DNA of 64,000 nt from Bacteroidales bacterium (GTDB lineage Bacteria; Bacteroidota; Bacteroidia; Bacteroidales; 4484-276): the NCBI GenBank assembly GCA_035647615.1, contig DASRND010000029.1:62001-126000 (forward strand), read 5' to 3'. Position 1 is the first letter of the stretch. Each line of letters starts with the position of its first letter. Under the pieces are notes generated by a model. It had not been told where the DNA came from. It was given only the letters and a program-made list of their open reading frames with translations, and did no database searches. The translations under genes were made by a program, and so were the position numbers. Below are positions 32,667 through 42,400 of this stretch, one piece after another.

Positions 32667-34610
32667 CTACTTCTTCATCCCTTTCAAAATAATCTCCTCA
32701 CCATCCACGCGTAGACGGAACAAATAAATCCCTGTCGGCAGTCCGGTTGCGTTCCATTCTATCGATTGCTTCCCGGCTGACAGTTCTGCTGACCGTGTTG
32801 TGTGCACTGTAATTCCATAAGGATTCATCACGCGCAGCTCTGCTGTAGCTGGTCTGGTGTTTTCAAAATTAACAACACAAGCGTCCGAAAATGGATTGGG
32901 TGTTAAAGTAGCTTGCAGGCGACTTGCGGCAACAGCAGGATCGTTGATTCCGACCACAAATTTATTATTACGATAATAGCTAAACACGCCGCTGTATTCA
33001 CCCAGTGTAAGGTCAGGGTCGCCATCGTTGTCCAGGTCGGCAAAGGCGGGAGCAGTATTTTGGTGCGTCTCTATTCCATCAAATAATCCCGGAACTTCTA
33101 CCCATGTTCCTTCCTGGTTTTCAAAATAAGTAAGCTCGCTCCAGATGTTGCCACACAAGATGTCGAGGTCGCCGTCGTCGTCCAGATCAACGAGTGCCGG
33201 CACGCAGTTGCTGCTCACGTTGATGCCGCTAAAATAGCCGCTCACGAGCTGCCACTGCGGATTGTAAATGGTTCCGGTGTTTTCGATAAAGTGCAACCGG
33301 CCATCTTCGCTGCCGGCAATGATGTCGAGGTCGCCATCCTCATCAAGATCAGCCAGCCGTGGTGCCGACCAGCCTCCCAGCGCAATGCCCGGAATCTCTC
33401 CTATTTCTTCAAATCCCTCACCGGTATTGCGATGATGATAAAGCTTGCCGCTAAGGTCGCCCACTATCGCATCGGGCAGGCCGTCGCCGTCGAGGTCGCC
33501 AATGGCAATGGCGCTGTAAATAGAATGATCAATGGATGAAAAATATGCGCTGTTCTCTTTCCAGGCCGGGCCGCTGGCAGTGCCAATATTTTCGTAATAA
33601 ATAATATCACCCATCTGGCTGCCCGAAATCAGATCCCAATCGCCGTCGTTATCAAAATCGAAATAAACGGGATTGCTGGCGCCGCCCACGTCCATCACGC
33701 CACCAAAAAGCGTCAGATTCTCCTGCCATTCGGGTGCGGTGGGCGTACCGCTGTTGATGAAATATTGTAGCGGCCCCGAAGCTTCGCCAAACACCAGGTC
33801 GGGCAAGCCGTCGCCATTAAGATCGGCAATGGCCGGAGAGTTCCAGTAGGTTTCCATCCCCAGGCCTGCAAATACTGAATTATCCGTTTCCCACACCGGC
33901 ACGGTGGGCGTGCCATTATTTTTGTAATAAATGAATCCGAATCCATCTCGGCCAACGAGCAAGTCCAGATCGCCATCGGAATCCAGATCGGCAAAATGTG
34001 GATAGGCATACAATCCCACATCTCCCATTTCGTAGATATTGGCTTGTAAAAATTCAGCCTGCTGCGCGGTGCCGGTATTTTCGTACAACAGCACCAATCC
34101 ACTCTCACTCAATCCCACCACCATATCGCCATCGCCATCACCGTCGATATCTCCAAAATCAGGGATTGGATAGGAACCCACCTGCAGGCCATTAAAAAAA
34201 CCTGCTACTTCTACAAAAGCAGCTACTTGTGGCGAGCCTGTATTCTCAAAAAAGTGAAGCCCCGTATATCCTCCGGTGATCAAATCCAGGTCGCCATCGC
34301 CATCCAAATCATAAAACACGCCCATTTCAGCATCAAGCCACGAAACAGGAGCCATAATGTCGGCACCTTCCACAAAATGTGGATTTGCATTATCGCCATC
34401 ATTTTCCATAAAGAAAGGCTTGTCGTCGATGTTGCCAATTAGCAGATCAAGGTCACCATCGCCATCGAGGTCGGCAAAACGCGGCTGCGAAAAAGGCAGA
34501 CTCGGCACACCGCTGGGATTGAAAATGCCCGACTGCTGCTGCCACGGCTGCGCAACAATGGTACTGAAAGCCATCGTAATTATCAAAGCTGTAAATATTA
34601 CTCGTTTCAT
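32667..34610 (-). CDS. secreted FG-GAP/VCBS repeat protein with T9SS sorting domain
   Basis: A signal peptide (MKRVIFTALIITMAFSTIVAQ) leads into about eight to nine beta-propeller FG-GAP/VCBS repeats with the calcium-binding-like motif DxDGDGDLD (for example ADLDGDGDLDLLIGN, FGDIDGDGDGDMVVG, ADLDEDGDLDIIAGS). The last 80 residues (LTPNPFSDACVVNFENTRPATAELRVMNPYGITV... LPTGIYLFRLRVDGEEIILKGMKK) are a type A C-terminal sorting domain, so the protein should be exported by the type IX system and attached to the cell surface or released. Integrin-alpha-like propellers are often adhesins or binding modules; a ligand cannot be deduced. It is monocistronic on the minus strand. Confidence 0.92.
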   Translation of the reverse strand: MKRVIFTALIITMAFSTIVAQPWQQQSGIFNPSGVPSLPFSQPRFADLDGDGDLDLLIGNIDDKPFFMENDGDNANPHFVEGADIMAPVSWLDAEMGVFYDLDGDGDLDLITGGYTGLHFFENTGSPQVAAFVEVAGFFNGLQVGSYPIPDFGDIDGDGDGDMVVGLSESGLVLLYENTGTAQQAEFLQANIYEMGDVGLYAYPHFADLDSDGDLDLLVGRDGFGFIYYKNNGTPTVPVWETDNSVFAGLGMETYWNSPAIADLNGDGLPDLVFGEASGPLQYFINSGTPTAPEWQENLTLFGGVMDVGGASNPVYFDFDNDGDWDLISGSQMGDIIYYENIGTASGPAWKENSAYFSSIDHSIYSAIAIGDLDGDGLPDAIVGDLSGKLYHHRNTGEGFEEIGEIPGIALGGWSAPRLADLDEDGDLDIIAGSEDGRLHFIENTGTIYNPQWQLVSGYFSGINVSSNCVPALVDLDDDGDLDILCGNIWSELTYFENQEGTWVEVPGLFDGIETHQNTAPAFADLDNDGDPDLTLGEYSGVFSYYRNNKFVVGINDPAVAASRLQATLTPNPFSDACVVNFENTRPATAELRVMNPYGITVHTTRSAELSAGKQSIEWNATGLPTGIYLFRLRVDGEEIILKGMKK

Positions 34611-34671
34611 AGTTTGGTTTTTTAAATGATGTTACCCAATTAAAAGAGCTTCAGCAAAATTAAAAATAATT

Positions 34672-34705
34672 TTTGAGTCTTAAAATGCAAAAAATAGTAC
34701 ATTTG
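34672..34705 (+). promoter_or_regulatory. promoter of tRNA-Ala
   Basis: TTTG (34672-34675), a 22-bp spacer and TACATTTG (34698-34705) match the Bacteroidota promoter consensus. It ends 43 bp before the tRNA. Confidence 0.6.
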
Positions 34706-34748
34706 CAGCCCGCTTCAAAAAAGGCGGAATAAGTTCAGAGATCATCAT

Positions 34749-34822
34749 GGGGCATTAGCTCAGTTGGCTAGAGCGTTTGACTGGCAGTCAAGAGGTCATC
34801 GGTTCGATTCCGATATGCTCCA
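34749..34822 (+). tRNA. tRNA-Ala (anticodon GGC)
   Basis: The acceptor stem GGGGCAT pairs with ATGCTCC and includes the G3-U70 wobble that marks alanine tRNA. The D-arm AGCTCAGTTGGCTAGAGC, anticodon stem-loop TTTGA-CTGGCAG-TCAAG (anticodon GGC) and T-arm CATCGGTTCGATTCCGATA are intact. CCA is not encoded. A terminator follows at once, so it is a single-gene transcript. Confidence 0.97.
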
Positions 34823-34831
34823 CACGAAAAG

Positions 34832-34862
34832 AGGCAGTTACAAATGTAGCTGCCTTTTTTTT
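34832..34862 (+). terminator. rho-independent terminator after tRNA-Ala
   Basis: A 10-bp stem (AGGCAGTTAC at 34832-34841 with GTAGCTGCCT at 34846-34855, one G-U pair) has a 4-nt loop and runs into eight Ts. Confidence 0.85.
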
Positions 34863-34881
34863 CGTATTTCTTTCCTTCATA

Positions 34882-35006
34882 TCACTCTACCATCAGATTA
34901 TTTTTCCACAGATCATCCGGTTTCAATAGTGTTATCATCTCCTCATCAAAGCTGTAGATATCTTTCCGGAAGTTTAGCTGGTTATTGTCGTCAACCCAGG
35001 CGGTTT
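34882..35006 (-). pseudogene. decayed 3' fragment of an L,D-transpeptidase gene
   Basis: Read on the minus strand, this stretch encodes AWVDDNNQLNFRKDIYSFDEEMI and then a diverged tail ending in a stop at 34882-34884. It matches the last 40 residues of the intact L,D-transpeptidase at 35317-37116 (TWVDDNQQINFRKDIYSFDEKMM), about 420 bp away in the same orientation. Upstream in this frame there is an immediate TAA, so no open gene remains. It is a partial duplicate or the remnant of a deleted paralogue. Confidence 0.85.
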
Positions 35007-35316
35007 AATGTTTCCACATAAAGCACCTTGTCTTTGCAGGACTATTTTGTAACATATTTATGCTAAAGTTGTTACGAAAATAACATAAAGTGTCGCAAAT
35101 ATGTACTATTAGTACGACATAATTAAAGATGGTACTACGTGCAAAGTATTGATGATAAGGTGTCACCAAAGATTAGGAAAGTGGAAAGGGGGACACTGTT
35201 TTTCACCGAAGACTTTCACTCTAAAAACGAATTAGCCGTCAAGAAAATGAAAAGCCTTTAAAGGAAAAGATTTGATGTGATGTTAGAGTTATTTTCGCTT
35301 TTAACTTCGCCCCTGG
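35007..35316. other. non-coding stretch between the decayed fragment and the L,D-transpeptidase gene
   Basis: No gene is seen. The AT-rich sequence (for example ATATTTATGCTAAAGTTG) looks like degraded coding or promoter DNA. A remnant of more of the duplicated gene upstream of 35007 could not be detected by eye. Confidence 0.4.
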
Positions 35317-37116
35317 TTATTTCCTGCTACTCTGCATTGCTGGCTCTTCGCCTAACATCTCCATCATCTTCTCGTCAAAGCTGTAGATGTCTTTCCGGAA
35401 GTTTATCTGTTGGTTGTCGTCCACCCAGGTGGTTTGGTAGACGAAGTAGATGATGGGTTTTTGGCGGAGTTCCACGGTGGTTGTTTTGCCGCTGGCAATA
35501 ATTTCGCGCAGCTCCTTTTCGGTCATTTGTTTTTCGAGCAGATGCAAAGCCAGGCGCTCAGGTTCCTGCAGTCGCACGCAGCCATGACTATAGCCGCGCT
35601 CATATTGCTGGAATAGGGATTTGGAAGGGGTGTCGTGCAGATAGATATTCTGATCGTTGGGAAAGAGAAACTTTACCTTGCCAAGCGCATTTATTCTGCC
35701 AGGCTTCTGAACGACATGATACGGGAAGTTGTCGGCAGTAATGTTTGCCCAATCGACATCAGTGGGGTTGATGGTGTCGCGGCTCACATACGAACCTTTG
35801 AGCAGGACGTATTGGTTTTTTTCGAGGTAGCTGGAGTCAGATTTCATTTTCGTCACCATTTCCCGGCGGGTGATGCTGGGCGGGACGTTCCACGTAGGGT
35901 TGAAAACGATGTACTTTATCGTGTTGAGCAGGATGGGCGTAGGATTGCTCACATTGCCGACCACCACATTCATTTGCGCTTTCACCTTGTTGTTGCGGTA
36001 GGAGCGCAATACAAATTCGGGAATATTCACCACAATATGTTCTTTGTCGTGCAGGTGGGGCAGCCAGCGCATGCGTTCCAGGTTAACGGCCAGTTGCTTG
36101 ATGCGGTAATCGACACTTCGGTTCATTGCTTCCTGCGTATTTTTACCAATGATGCCATCGGGTTTTAGTCCGTGACGCTGCTGAAATGAAGTCACCGCCA
36201 TTTTTAACTCTTCGTCAAAAAGGGGCGAAAGGTTGGTGGTGTCTTTTGGTTGTAGATCGCCGGTAGCCAGCAGCAGCTTACGAACGGCAACTGCATGTGT
36301 GCTGCTGTCGCCCGTTTCGAGGGTTTCAAAAAATCCCGGCAAAGGCCAACCACCGTTTTCCTGTGTTTTGATTAGCTGTGCAAGATAATTGCGCAGGCGG
36401 TTGTATTGAATATCTTGTGGCCGCAGTTCGTCAAACGATTGTGGTATCTGATGTTTTTTTAATGCTTTGGTAAGCAGTTCGGGCAGGTTTACTTGTTGCT
36501 TTATCTTTTTCCAGCCGGAACTAAACTTTGCCGGGTCTACAATGCCATTCTGCAAATCTTCAGCGTATGCAAACCACGCCCGTGAAAGCACTATGTCGAG
36601 CCGTGCATATAAATTGGGTAGAGTGGGATCGTCGTCATCGAGAAGTGTTATTTGATTGACTTGTTTCTCAATTTCGTCAACACCGTAGTTGAGGGGATTG
36701 AGCCCGTCGGTTCGGGCATTTTGGATATTTACAAACAGATCCTGCACGTTGCGGTTTAGCCTGTCGTCGTCGAGCCACATGGGATGGTTGCCATTTATGT
36801 TATAAAATTCAACCAGAAGATTCTGCTCATTTGCCGGAAAGGCAAATTCATCAAAATGATTGTTGACGGAGATTATGCTCAAATATTTCTTGTTTGCCTT
36901 GCTTTTGATGATAGGAGTAGGGAGCGGTTCGAGGTGCGTTTGCAAAGGCGGACGATGTGACCGGCACGAAAAAGTGAAGAGCAAAAGCAACGTTAATGCA
37001 ACTGTTGCCAAATTGCCGGCCAAACGGATCAATCGTTGATTGTATGCAGAGGTATTTATTGATGAATTGGTGGCGTGAGTTGTAAAAGTTTGCCTGGATT
37101 TTTCCGGTTTGATCAT
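35317..37116 (-). CDS. murein L,D-transpeptidase lipoprotein (YcbB/LdtD-like)
   Basis: A hydrophobic stretch ends in FTFSC (about C51 by this start), so it is a likely lipoprotein. Residues 85-290 are helical scaffold as in YcbB-type enzymes (VEFYNINGNHPMWLDDDRLN..., SRAWFAYAEDLQNGIVDP). A peptidoglycan-binding-like segment follows (about 300-345: LSPLFDEELKMAVTSFQQRHGLKPDGIIGKNTQEAMN). The catalytic YkuD region is in the C-terminal half, with the active-site HDTPSKSLF and RGYSHGCVRLQEPERLALHL, where Cys is the nucleophile. The enzyme links peptidoglycan 3-3 crosslinks or tethers proteins. A decayed paralogue fragment lies just downstream, and a second, different L,D-transpeptidase gene lies just upstream on the same strand. 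Confidence 0.92.
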   Translation of the reverse strand: MIKPEKSRQTFTTHATNSSINTSAYNQRLIRLAGNLATVALTLLLLFTFSCRSHRPPLQTHLEPLPTPIIKSKANKKYLSIISVNNHFDEFAFPANEQNLLVEFYNINGNHPMWLDDDRLNRNVQDLFVNIQNARTDGLNPLNYGVDEIEKQVNQITLLDDDDPTLPNLYARLDIVLSRAWFAYAEDLQNGIVDPAKFSSGWKKIKQQVNLPELLTKALKKHQIPQSFDELRPQDIQYNRLRNYLAQLIKTQENGGWPLPGFFETLETGDSSTHAVAVRKLLLATGDLQPKDTTNLSPLFDEELKMAVTSFQQRHGLKPDGIIGKNTQEAMNRSVDYRIKQLAVNLERMRWLPHLHDKEHIVVNIPEFVLRSYRNNKVKAQMNVVVGNVSNPTPILLNTIKYIVFNPTWNVPPSITRREMVTKMKSDSSYLEKNQYVLLKGSYVSRDTINPTDVDWANITADNFPYHVVQKPGRINALGKVKFLFPNDQNIYLHDTPSKSLFQQYERGYSHGCVRLQEPERLALHLLEKQMTEKELREIIASGKTTTVELRQKPIIYFVYQTTWVDDNQQINFRKDIYSFDEKMMEMLGEEPAMQSSRK

Positions 37117-37323
37117 GTCTGGGGTTGTTATTCATTTGTTGATTGATAACCGGCACCACAGTGAATATCATGCCAAACAAGTTTCAGCATGTGATTTTAG
37201 GAATATTTAGCGAAAGCGGCTTGTAATAAAGTAAAAAAGCCTGGTACGATAATTTACCTGGTGCGGAGAACATAGAATTTATTCCACACCATGGCAGAGA
37301 TGCGAGCCGAAGAATTTAGGTAA

Positions 37324-38049
37324 TCAAGTTGCCGAACCCGGCGGATTCAGGATTGATGAGTGCTGCAAATACTTTTTGTCGGGATAATAGATAAACAGCA
37401 GGCTGCCGTCGCAGATGGTTTCTATCACGTCTTTGTAGATTTCCATCGACACCGACGGGCATCCGAAGCTGCGCCCCAGGCGGCCATATTTGTTAATAAA
37501 ATCAGGACTCACGTAATCGGCACCATGCATTACAATGGCACGCTCGCGGGCGTTTTTGTTAAAATTGCCATCCACACCATCGAGCCGCAAAGAGAGGCCA
37601 TGCTTGCCCTGGTAGGTTATGTCGGTAACGTAAAAGCCGATGGAGCTCATGTAGCTGCTGGGGATGTCGGAAAATGTTTTTGCAAACTCATCGCCTGAGT
37701 TACGGCCATGCGCCACATAATCGTTAAAAAGCACTTTACGGGTCTTCAGATCAATTACCCACAGGCGTTTTTCGTTGGAAGATTTGCTGAAATCGATTAC
37801 CGTGAGAATGCTCTTTTTGATTTTTTGGGTGGCCTTTAAATTATTAAAACCTTTTATCGCTAAAGCGAAAACATCGTAGGACGGATAGTTTTGATTGATT
37901 GAACCGATTTCTTCGTAAAGCTCGGGTGCTTTGGCGTAAGCATCACTGGTTGGAGAAGAGGGAGTGGTGGCAGATAAATGTGAAGTAACAAACGAGAGGC
38001 CTGCAAAAGCCAATAATGCGAACGAGATCGCAATAAGTTTTTTGATCAT
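37324..38049 (-). CDS. exported L,D-transpeptidase-like protein (YkuD_2 class), 241 aa
   Basis: The N-terminus has a signal peptide (MIKKLIAISFALLAFAGLSFVTS). The YkuD_2-type catalytic domain covers about 70-225: DYVAHGRNSG, GFYVTDITYQGKHGLSLRLDGVDGNFN, AIVMHGADYVSP (catalytic His) and GRLGRSFGCPSVSMEIYKDVI (nucleophile Cys). This class differs from the SHGCVR motif of the neighbouring enzyme. It acts in the periplasm on peptidoglycan peptides. It is 208 bp from the larger transpeptidase, same strand, and no promoter was resolved between them. Its role may be complementary, for instance in a different growth phase. Confidence 0.88.
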   Translation of the reverse strand: MIKKLIAISFALLAFAGLSFVTSHLSATTPSSPTSDAYAKAPELYEEIGSINQNYPSYDVFALAIKGFNNLKATQKIKKSILTVIDFSKSSNEKRLWVIDLKTRKVLFNDYVAHGRNSGDEFAKTFSDIPSSYMSSIGFYVTDITYQGKHGLSLRLDGVDGNFNKNARERAIVMHGADYVSPDFINKYGRLGRSFGCPSVSMEIYKDVIETICDGSLLFIYYPDKKYLQHSSILNPPGSAT

Positions 38050-38265
38050 CGGCAGTCTATAGTTTTTCGATATTTGTGTTGTGAAGATAAATAACTGCTC
38101 AGTTCCGAAATTATTGCCGGTTCATAATTTTAGTTAAAAAATGATGGTTCGAGTGCGTGTCAATCAGCGAGTCATTAATTATTAGCATCCTCCCATTATG
38201 AATAAAACACAAGCAAACATACTTAACATTGCCGCGTCTGTTTCCGCGCAAGGCATGCCTTGTCT

Positions 38266-38928
38266 CTACTCATCCTGAACTTTCCTTCCCGAAGCAAAAA
38301 AGCTACGCTGAAAAAAAATCAGCATGAGCACGCCAATGGTGATGGCTGAATCAGCCAGATTGAATACCGGGCGGAAGAACACAAATTCCTGCCCGCCAAG
38401 CAGCGGCACCCACTGCGGGTAGTAACCCTCGATGATGGGGAAATAAAACATATCCACTACCCGGCCATGCAGAAAGCTGCTGTAGCCGCCGCCTTCGGGC
38501 ATAAACTGGGCAACGGAATGAAAAGTGGACTGGCTAAAGATCATGCCGTAAAAAGCGCTGTCGATCATGTTGCCGGCGGCACCGGCAAATATCAGCGCAA
38601 TGCATACCAGAAGCAGCGTGTTTGCTTTTTTCTGAATCAGGTTGTAAAGGTACCACCCGATGGCTGCTATGGCGGCAAGCCGGAAAAGGCTCAGCAGCAG
38701 CTTGCCCCATTCTCCGCCAAACGACAGCCCGAAGGCCATCCCTGGGTTTTCGGTAAAATGTATGATAAACCAGTTGCCAGCCACGTGGAACTCCTGCCCC
38801 AGCGACATGGTAGTTTTGATATAAATTTTAAGAATCTGATCCAGAATCAGGATCACAAAGATGACGATCAGCGGCTTTTTCAACGGAGAAAAACTTTTGG
38901 TAGTAATGGTAGCGTGATTCCATAGCAA
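38266..38928 (-). CDS. lspA: lipoprotein signal peptidase (signal peptidase II)
   Basis: LspA cleaves prolipoproteins just before the lipidated cysteine. Four TM helices are visible (LKKPLIVIFVILILDQILKI; LFRLAAIAAIGWYLYNLI; TLLLVCIALIFAGAAGNMID; DSAITIGVLMLIFFQRSFF). The conserved motifs are NWFIIHFTENPGMAFGL, GAAGNMIDSAFYG, GRVVDMFYF (catalytic Asp) and FNLADSAITIG (second catalytic Asp). At 220 residues it is slightly longer than enterobacterial forms. It follows a DksA-like gene and ileS on the same strand, which is the usual Bacteroidota order. The many lipoproteins in this window (A2M, L,D-transpeptidase, thioredoxin-like) are its probable substrates. Confidence 0.95.
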   Translation of the reverse strand: MLWNHATITTKSFSPLKKPLIVIFVILILDQILKIYIKTTMSLGQEFHVAGNWFIIHFTENPGMAFGLSFGGEWGKLLLSLFRLAAIAAIGWYLYNLIQKKANTLLLVCIALIFAGAAGNMIDSAFYGMIFSQSTFHSVAQFMPEGGGYSSFLHGRVVDMFYFPIIEGYYPQWVPLLGGQEFVFFRPVFNLADSAITIGVLMLIFFQRSFFASGRKVQDE

Positions 38929-38992
38929 AGCACCCTGCCGGCCGGGAACCGAAAGGGCGCTTGTATGATTTGGTGTCGGCTAAAGCTCAAAA

Positions 38993-39403
38993 CTATCTGC
39001 GTTGCGGAGTTTGCTGCAGCTTGGCTTCGATGCTAAGGGTAGCATGTGGTACGCTGCGCAGGCGTTCTTTGCTTATAAGTTTGCCCGTAGCGCGACAGAT
39101 ACCGTAGGTTCCGTTTTCGATGCGCATCAGTGCGTTCTCCAGGTTGGTGATGAACTTCTGCTGACGTGCGGCCATGCGGCTGTTTTCTTCCTTCGACAGC
39201 ACACTGTATCCTTCTTCGAGTACCTTAAAAGTTGGTGAGGTATCGTTGGTATCGTGTTCGTTGTTGTTGGTATAGGCTTCGGTGAGCAGCGTGAGATCGA
39301 CGCGTGCTTTTGCCAGTTTTTCCAGAATTATCAGCTTGAACTCCTCGAGTTCCTCTTGATTGTATTTGCTTTTGGCAGTTACATTTTCGTTGTTTTCTGT
39401 CAT
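38993..39403 (-). CDS. TraR/DksA-family protein with degenerate zinc finger
   Basis: The start at 39403 gives MTENNENVTAKSKY; a longer start adds three residues. Two antiparallel helices (about 15-95) form the DksA coiled coil, and the C-terminal part reads GTYGICRATGKLISKERLRSVPHATLSIEAK. Classic DksA has a four-cysteine zinc finger; here only one cysteine remains, as is common in the Bacteroidota version of this family. It probably binds the RNA polymerase secondary channel to modulate transcription in response to growth state, but without zinc. It sits between ileS and lspA, 31 bp after ileS, which points to one operon. Confidence 0.88.
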   Translation of the reverse strand: MTENNENVTAKSKYNQEELEEFKLIILEKLAKARVDLTLLTEAYTNNNEHDTNDTSPTFKVLEEGYSVLSKEENSRMAARQQKFITNLENALMRIENGTYGICRATGKLISKERLRSVPHATLSIEAKLQQTPQRR

Positions 39404-39443
39404 GATTTCCAAACTTTAAAAAATTACTACTTCATAATAACTA

Positions 39444-42400
39444 TTATCCGGCCTTTTCTATCGAGATCATGGTTTGCAACTCGTCTCCTATCTCTATGGT
39501 TTCGCTCTGCTGTTCATTAATGCTTTCGACCAATTCGAGCGAAAGCGCCAGCGTTTCCGAGCAAATGTAATTATAATTGTTTTCGATGGCCTGATTTATT
39601 TTTTCAGAATCTTTTGCAATGATAAGGTTTATTTTGTCGATTACTTCGTAGCCCTTGTCCTTGCGAAGGTTCTGGATGCGGTTCACCAGGTCGCGGGCAA
39701 TGCCCTCATCGATCAGCTCCTCGGTGAGGGAGATGTCGAGGGCCACGGTCAAGGCTCCGTCGTTGGCGATAAGCCAGCCGGGAATATCTTCGGTGATTAT
39801 CTCTACGTCACTAAGCAAAATCTCGATCATTTCGCTATCCAGGTGCAGTTGGTAGCTGCCGTTTTTCTCGAGTTGATCGATCTGTGCCGGAGTAAAAGCA
39901 ACAAGCTCGGCAGCCAGTTTTTTCATCTGCTTGCCATAGCGTGGTCCCAATTCTTTAAAGTTAGCTTTCAGGCTCTTGCTCACGATGCCGCTGTCGTCTT
40001 TCAGAAACTCCAGTTGCTTCACGTTTACTTCCGACAATATCAGATGCTCTACCGCCGACACCTGCTCTTTGAACTGTGGGCTTAACAGCGGCACCATAAT
40101 TTTGTTGAGCGGCTGGCGCACTTTTATCTTAACTTTTTTGCGCAGCGATAGCGCCATCGACGAAATTTTTTGCGCCAGCTGCATCTTCTGCTCCAGGTCT
40201 TCGTCTATCATCGATGTATTGGCCACGGTCATATCCATGAGGTGCACTGATGGTACGTTGTATCGGTGGGTAATGCTGTTGAGATCGGTGAAGAGCCTTT
40301 CGGCGAAAAAGGGAGCCAGCGGTGCGCTGAGCACTGCCAGTGATTCCAGACACTGGTAAAGCGTTTGGTAAGCCGAAATTTTGTCGCCGGTCATCTCACC
40401 TTTCCAAAAACGCCGACGCGAAAGGCGCACGTACCAGTTACTGAGTTTATCGTCTACAAATTGCGCAATGGCTCTCCCGGCGCGGGTGGGTTCGTAGTCG
40501 TCCATGGCAGCATCTACCTGTCCGATGAGTGTGTGCAATTCCGAAAGTATCCAGCGGTCAAGCTCCGGACGATCAGCTAAGGCGATCTCTTCATGCGAAT
40601 AATCAAACTTGTCGATGTTTGCGTAAAGCGCAAAAAATGCATAGGTGTTGTAAAGGGTGCCGAAAAACTTGCGTTGCACCTCGGCAATTCCTTCGAGGTC
40701 AAATTTCAGATTGTCCCAGGGCTGCGAGTTGGTGATCAGATACCAGCGCGTGGCGTCGGGGCCATAGGTATTGATTGTTTCAAAAGGATCGACGGCATTG
40801 TTGAGACGCTTCGACATTTTGTTGCCGTTTTTGTCGAGAACCAAACCGTTGGAAACACATGTTTTGAAAGCCACCGAGTCGAAGATCATGGTGGAGATGG
40901 CGTGTAGCGTAAAAAACCATCCGCGCGTCTGATCAACACCTTCGGCAATAAAATCGGCCGGGAAATAGGATTCGAGATCTTTATTTTCGAATGGATAATG
41001 AAACTGCGCGTAAGGCATGGCGCCGCTGTCGAACCATACATCTATCAGGTCGGGTTCGCGCGTCATACGCTGGCCGCTCTCCGACACCAGAATGATGTCG
41101 TCGATGTAGGGACGGTGCAGGTCGAAACTATCGTAGTTTTCGTTCGACTGATCGTTGGTGTCGAAAGCTGTGAGCGGATTCTCTTCCATAAAGCCGGCTT
41201 CGATAGCTTTCTCTATTTCGGCTTTTAATTCGGCCACCGAGCCGATACATTTTTGTTCTTTTCTATCTTCCGTAGTCCAGATGGGCAATCCCACGCCCCA
41301 AAACCGCGAGCGCGAAAGGTTCCAATCCACAAGGTTTTCGAGCCAGTTGGCAAAGCGTCCCAGACCGGTAGCGCGCGGCTTCCAGTTGATGGTTTCGTTG
41401 AGCCGGATCATGCGCTCTTTGTAGGCTGTAGTTTTTATAAACCAGGAGTCGAGCGGATAATACAGTACCGGTTTGTCGGTACGCCAGCAGTGTGGGTAGT
41501 TGTGCACGTACTTTTCTATTTTGAAAGCCTGGTTGTTTAGCTTGAGCATCACCGAAAGGTCTATGTCAAGTACAGGGCTTTGCTCGTCGGCAGTGGCGTC
41601 GTATTCGTTTTTTACATATCTGCCGGCATATTCGCCGTAGGTATCCACATCTACAAATTGACGAACAAAATCATCGTCGAGTTCTTCAATTCGGAAAAGG
41701 CGTCCCTGCAGGTCGACCATCGGGCGGCGGCTGTCGGTTTTATCTATCAGCACCAGCGGCACAATACCTGCAACGCGTGCCACACGGTCGTCGTCGGCGC
41801 CAAAGGTGGGCGCAATATGTACGATGCCGGTTCCATCTTCGGTGGTTACAAAGTCGCCGGTGATTACTCTGAATGCATCGCCATCAGGCTTTATCCACGG
41901 AATGAGTTGTTCATAACGAAGGCCTTCGAGCTGGCTTCCGCTAATTTCATTAATAATCTGGTAAGGCACCAGCTTGTCGCCGGAATTGTATTCGGTCAGC
42001 GCAATTTCTTGTGCCTTTGGATTGAAATAGCTGTTCACCAAATCTTTGGCCAGCACCACCGTGATGGGTTGTCCGGTATAGGCATTAAAAGTGCGGACTA
42101 CAACGTATTGTATTTTGTTGCCTACCGCAAGTGCGGTATTGCTCGGTAATGTCCAGGGCGTGGTGGTCCAGGCCAGGAAAAACGCTTCTTCATTTTCTTT
42201 GGAAAACAAAAAGTGCGATTTATCGTCGTCGATTACTTTAAACTGAGCGGTGACGGTGGTATCTTTCACATCACGGTAGCATCCCGGCTGGTTAAGCTCG
42301 TGGGTGCTTAGGCCGGTGCCGGCAGCTGGTGAATATGGCTGGATGGTGTAGCCTTTGTAAAGCAGATCTTTTTTGTAAAGTTTCGACAAAAGATACCACA

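Noticed and set aside
34764..35021. 85-codon open frame starting within the tRNA gene
   Set aside because: It runs across the tRNA and its terminator and overlaps the decayed L,D-transpeptidase fragment; not a gene.
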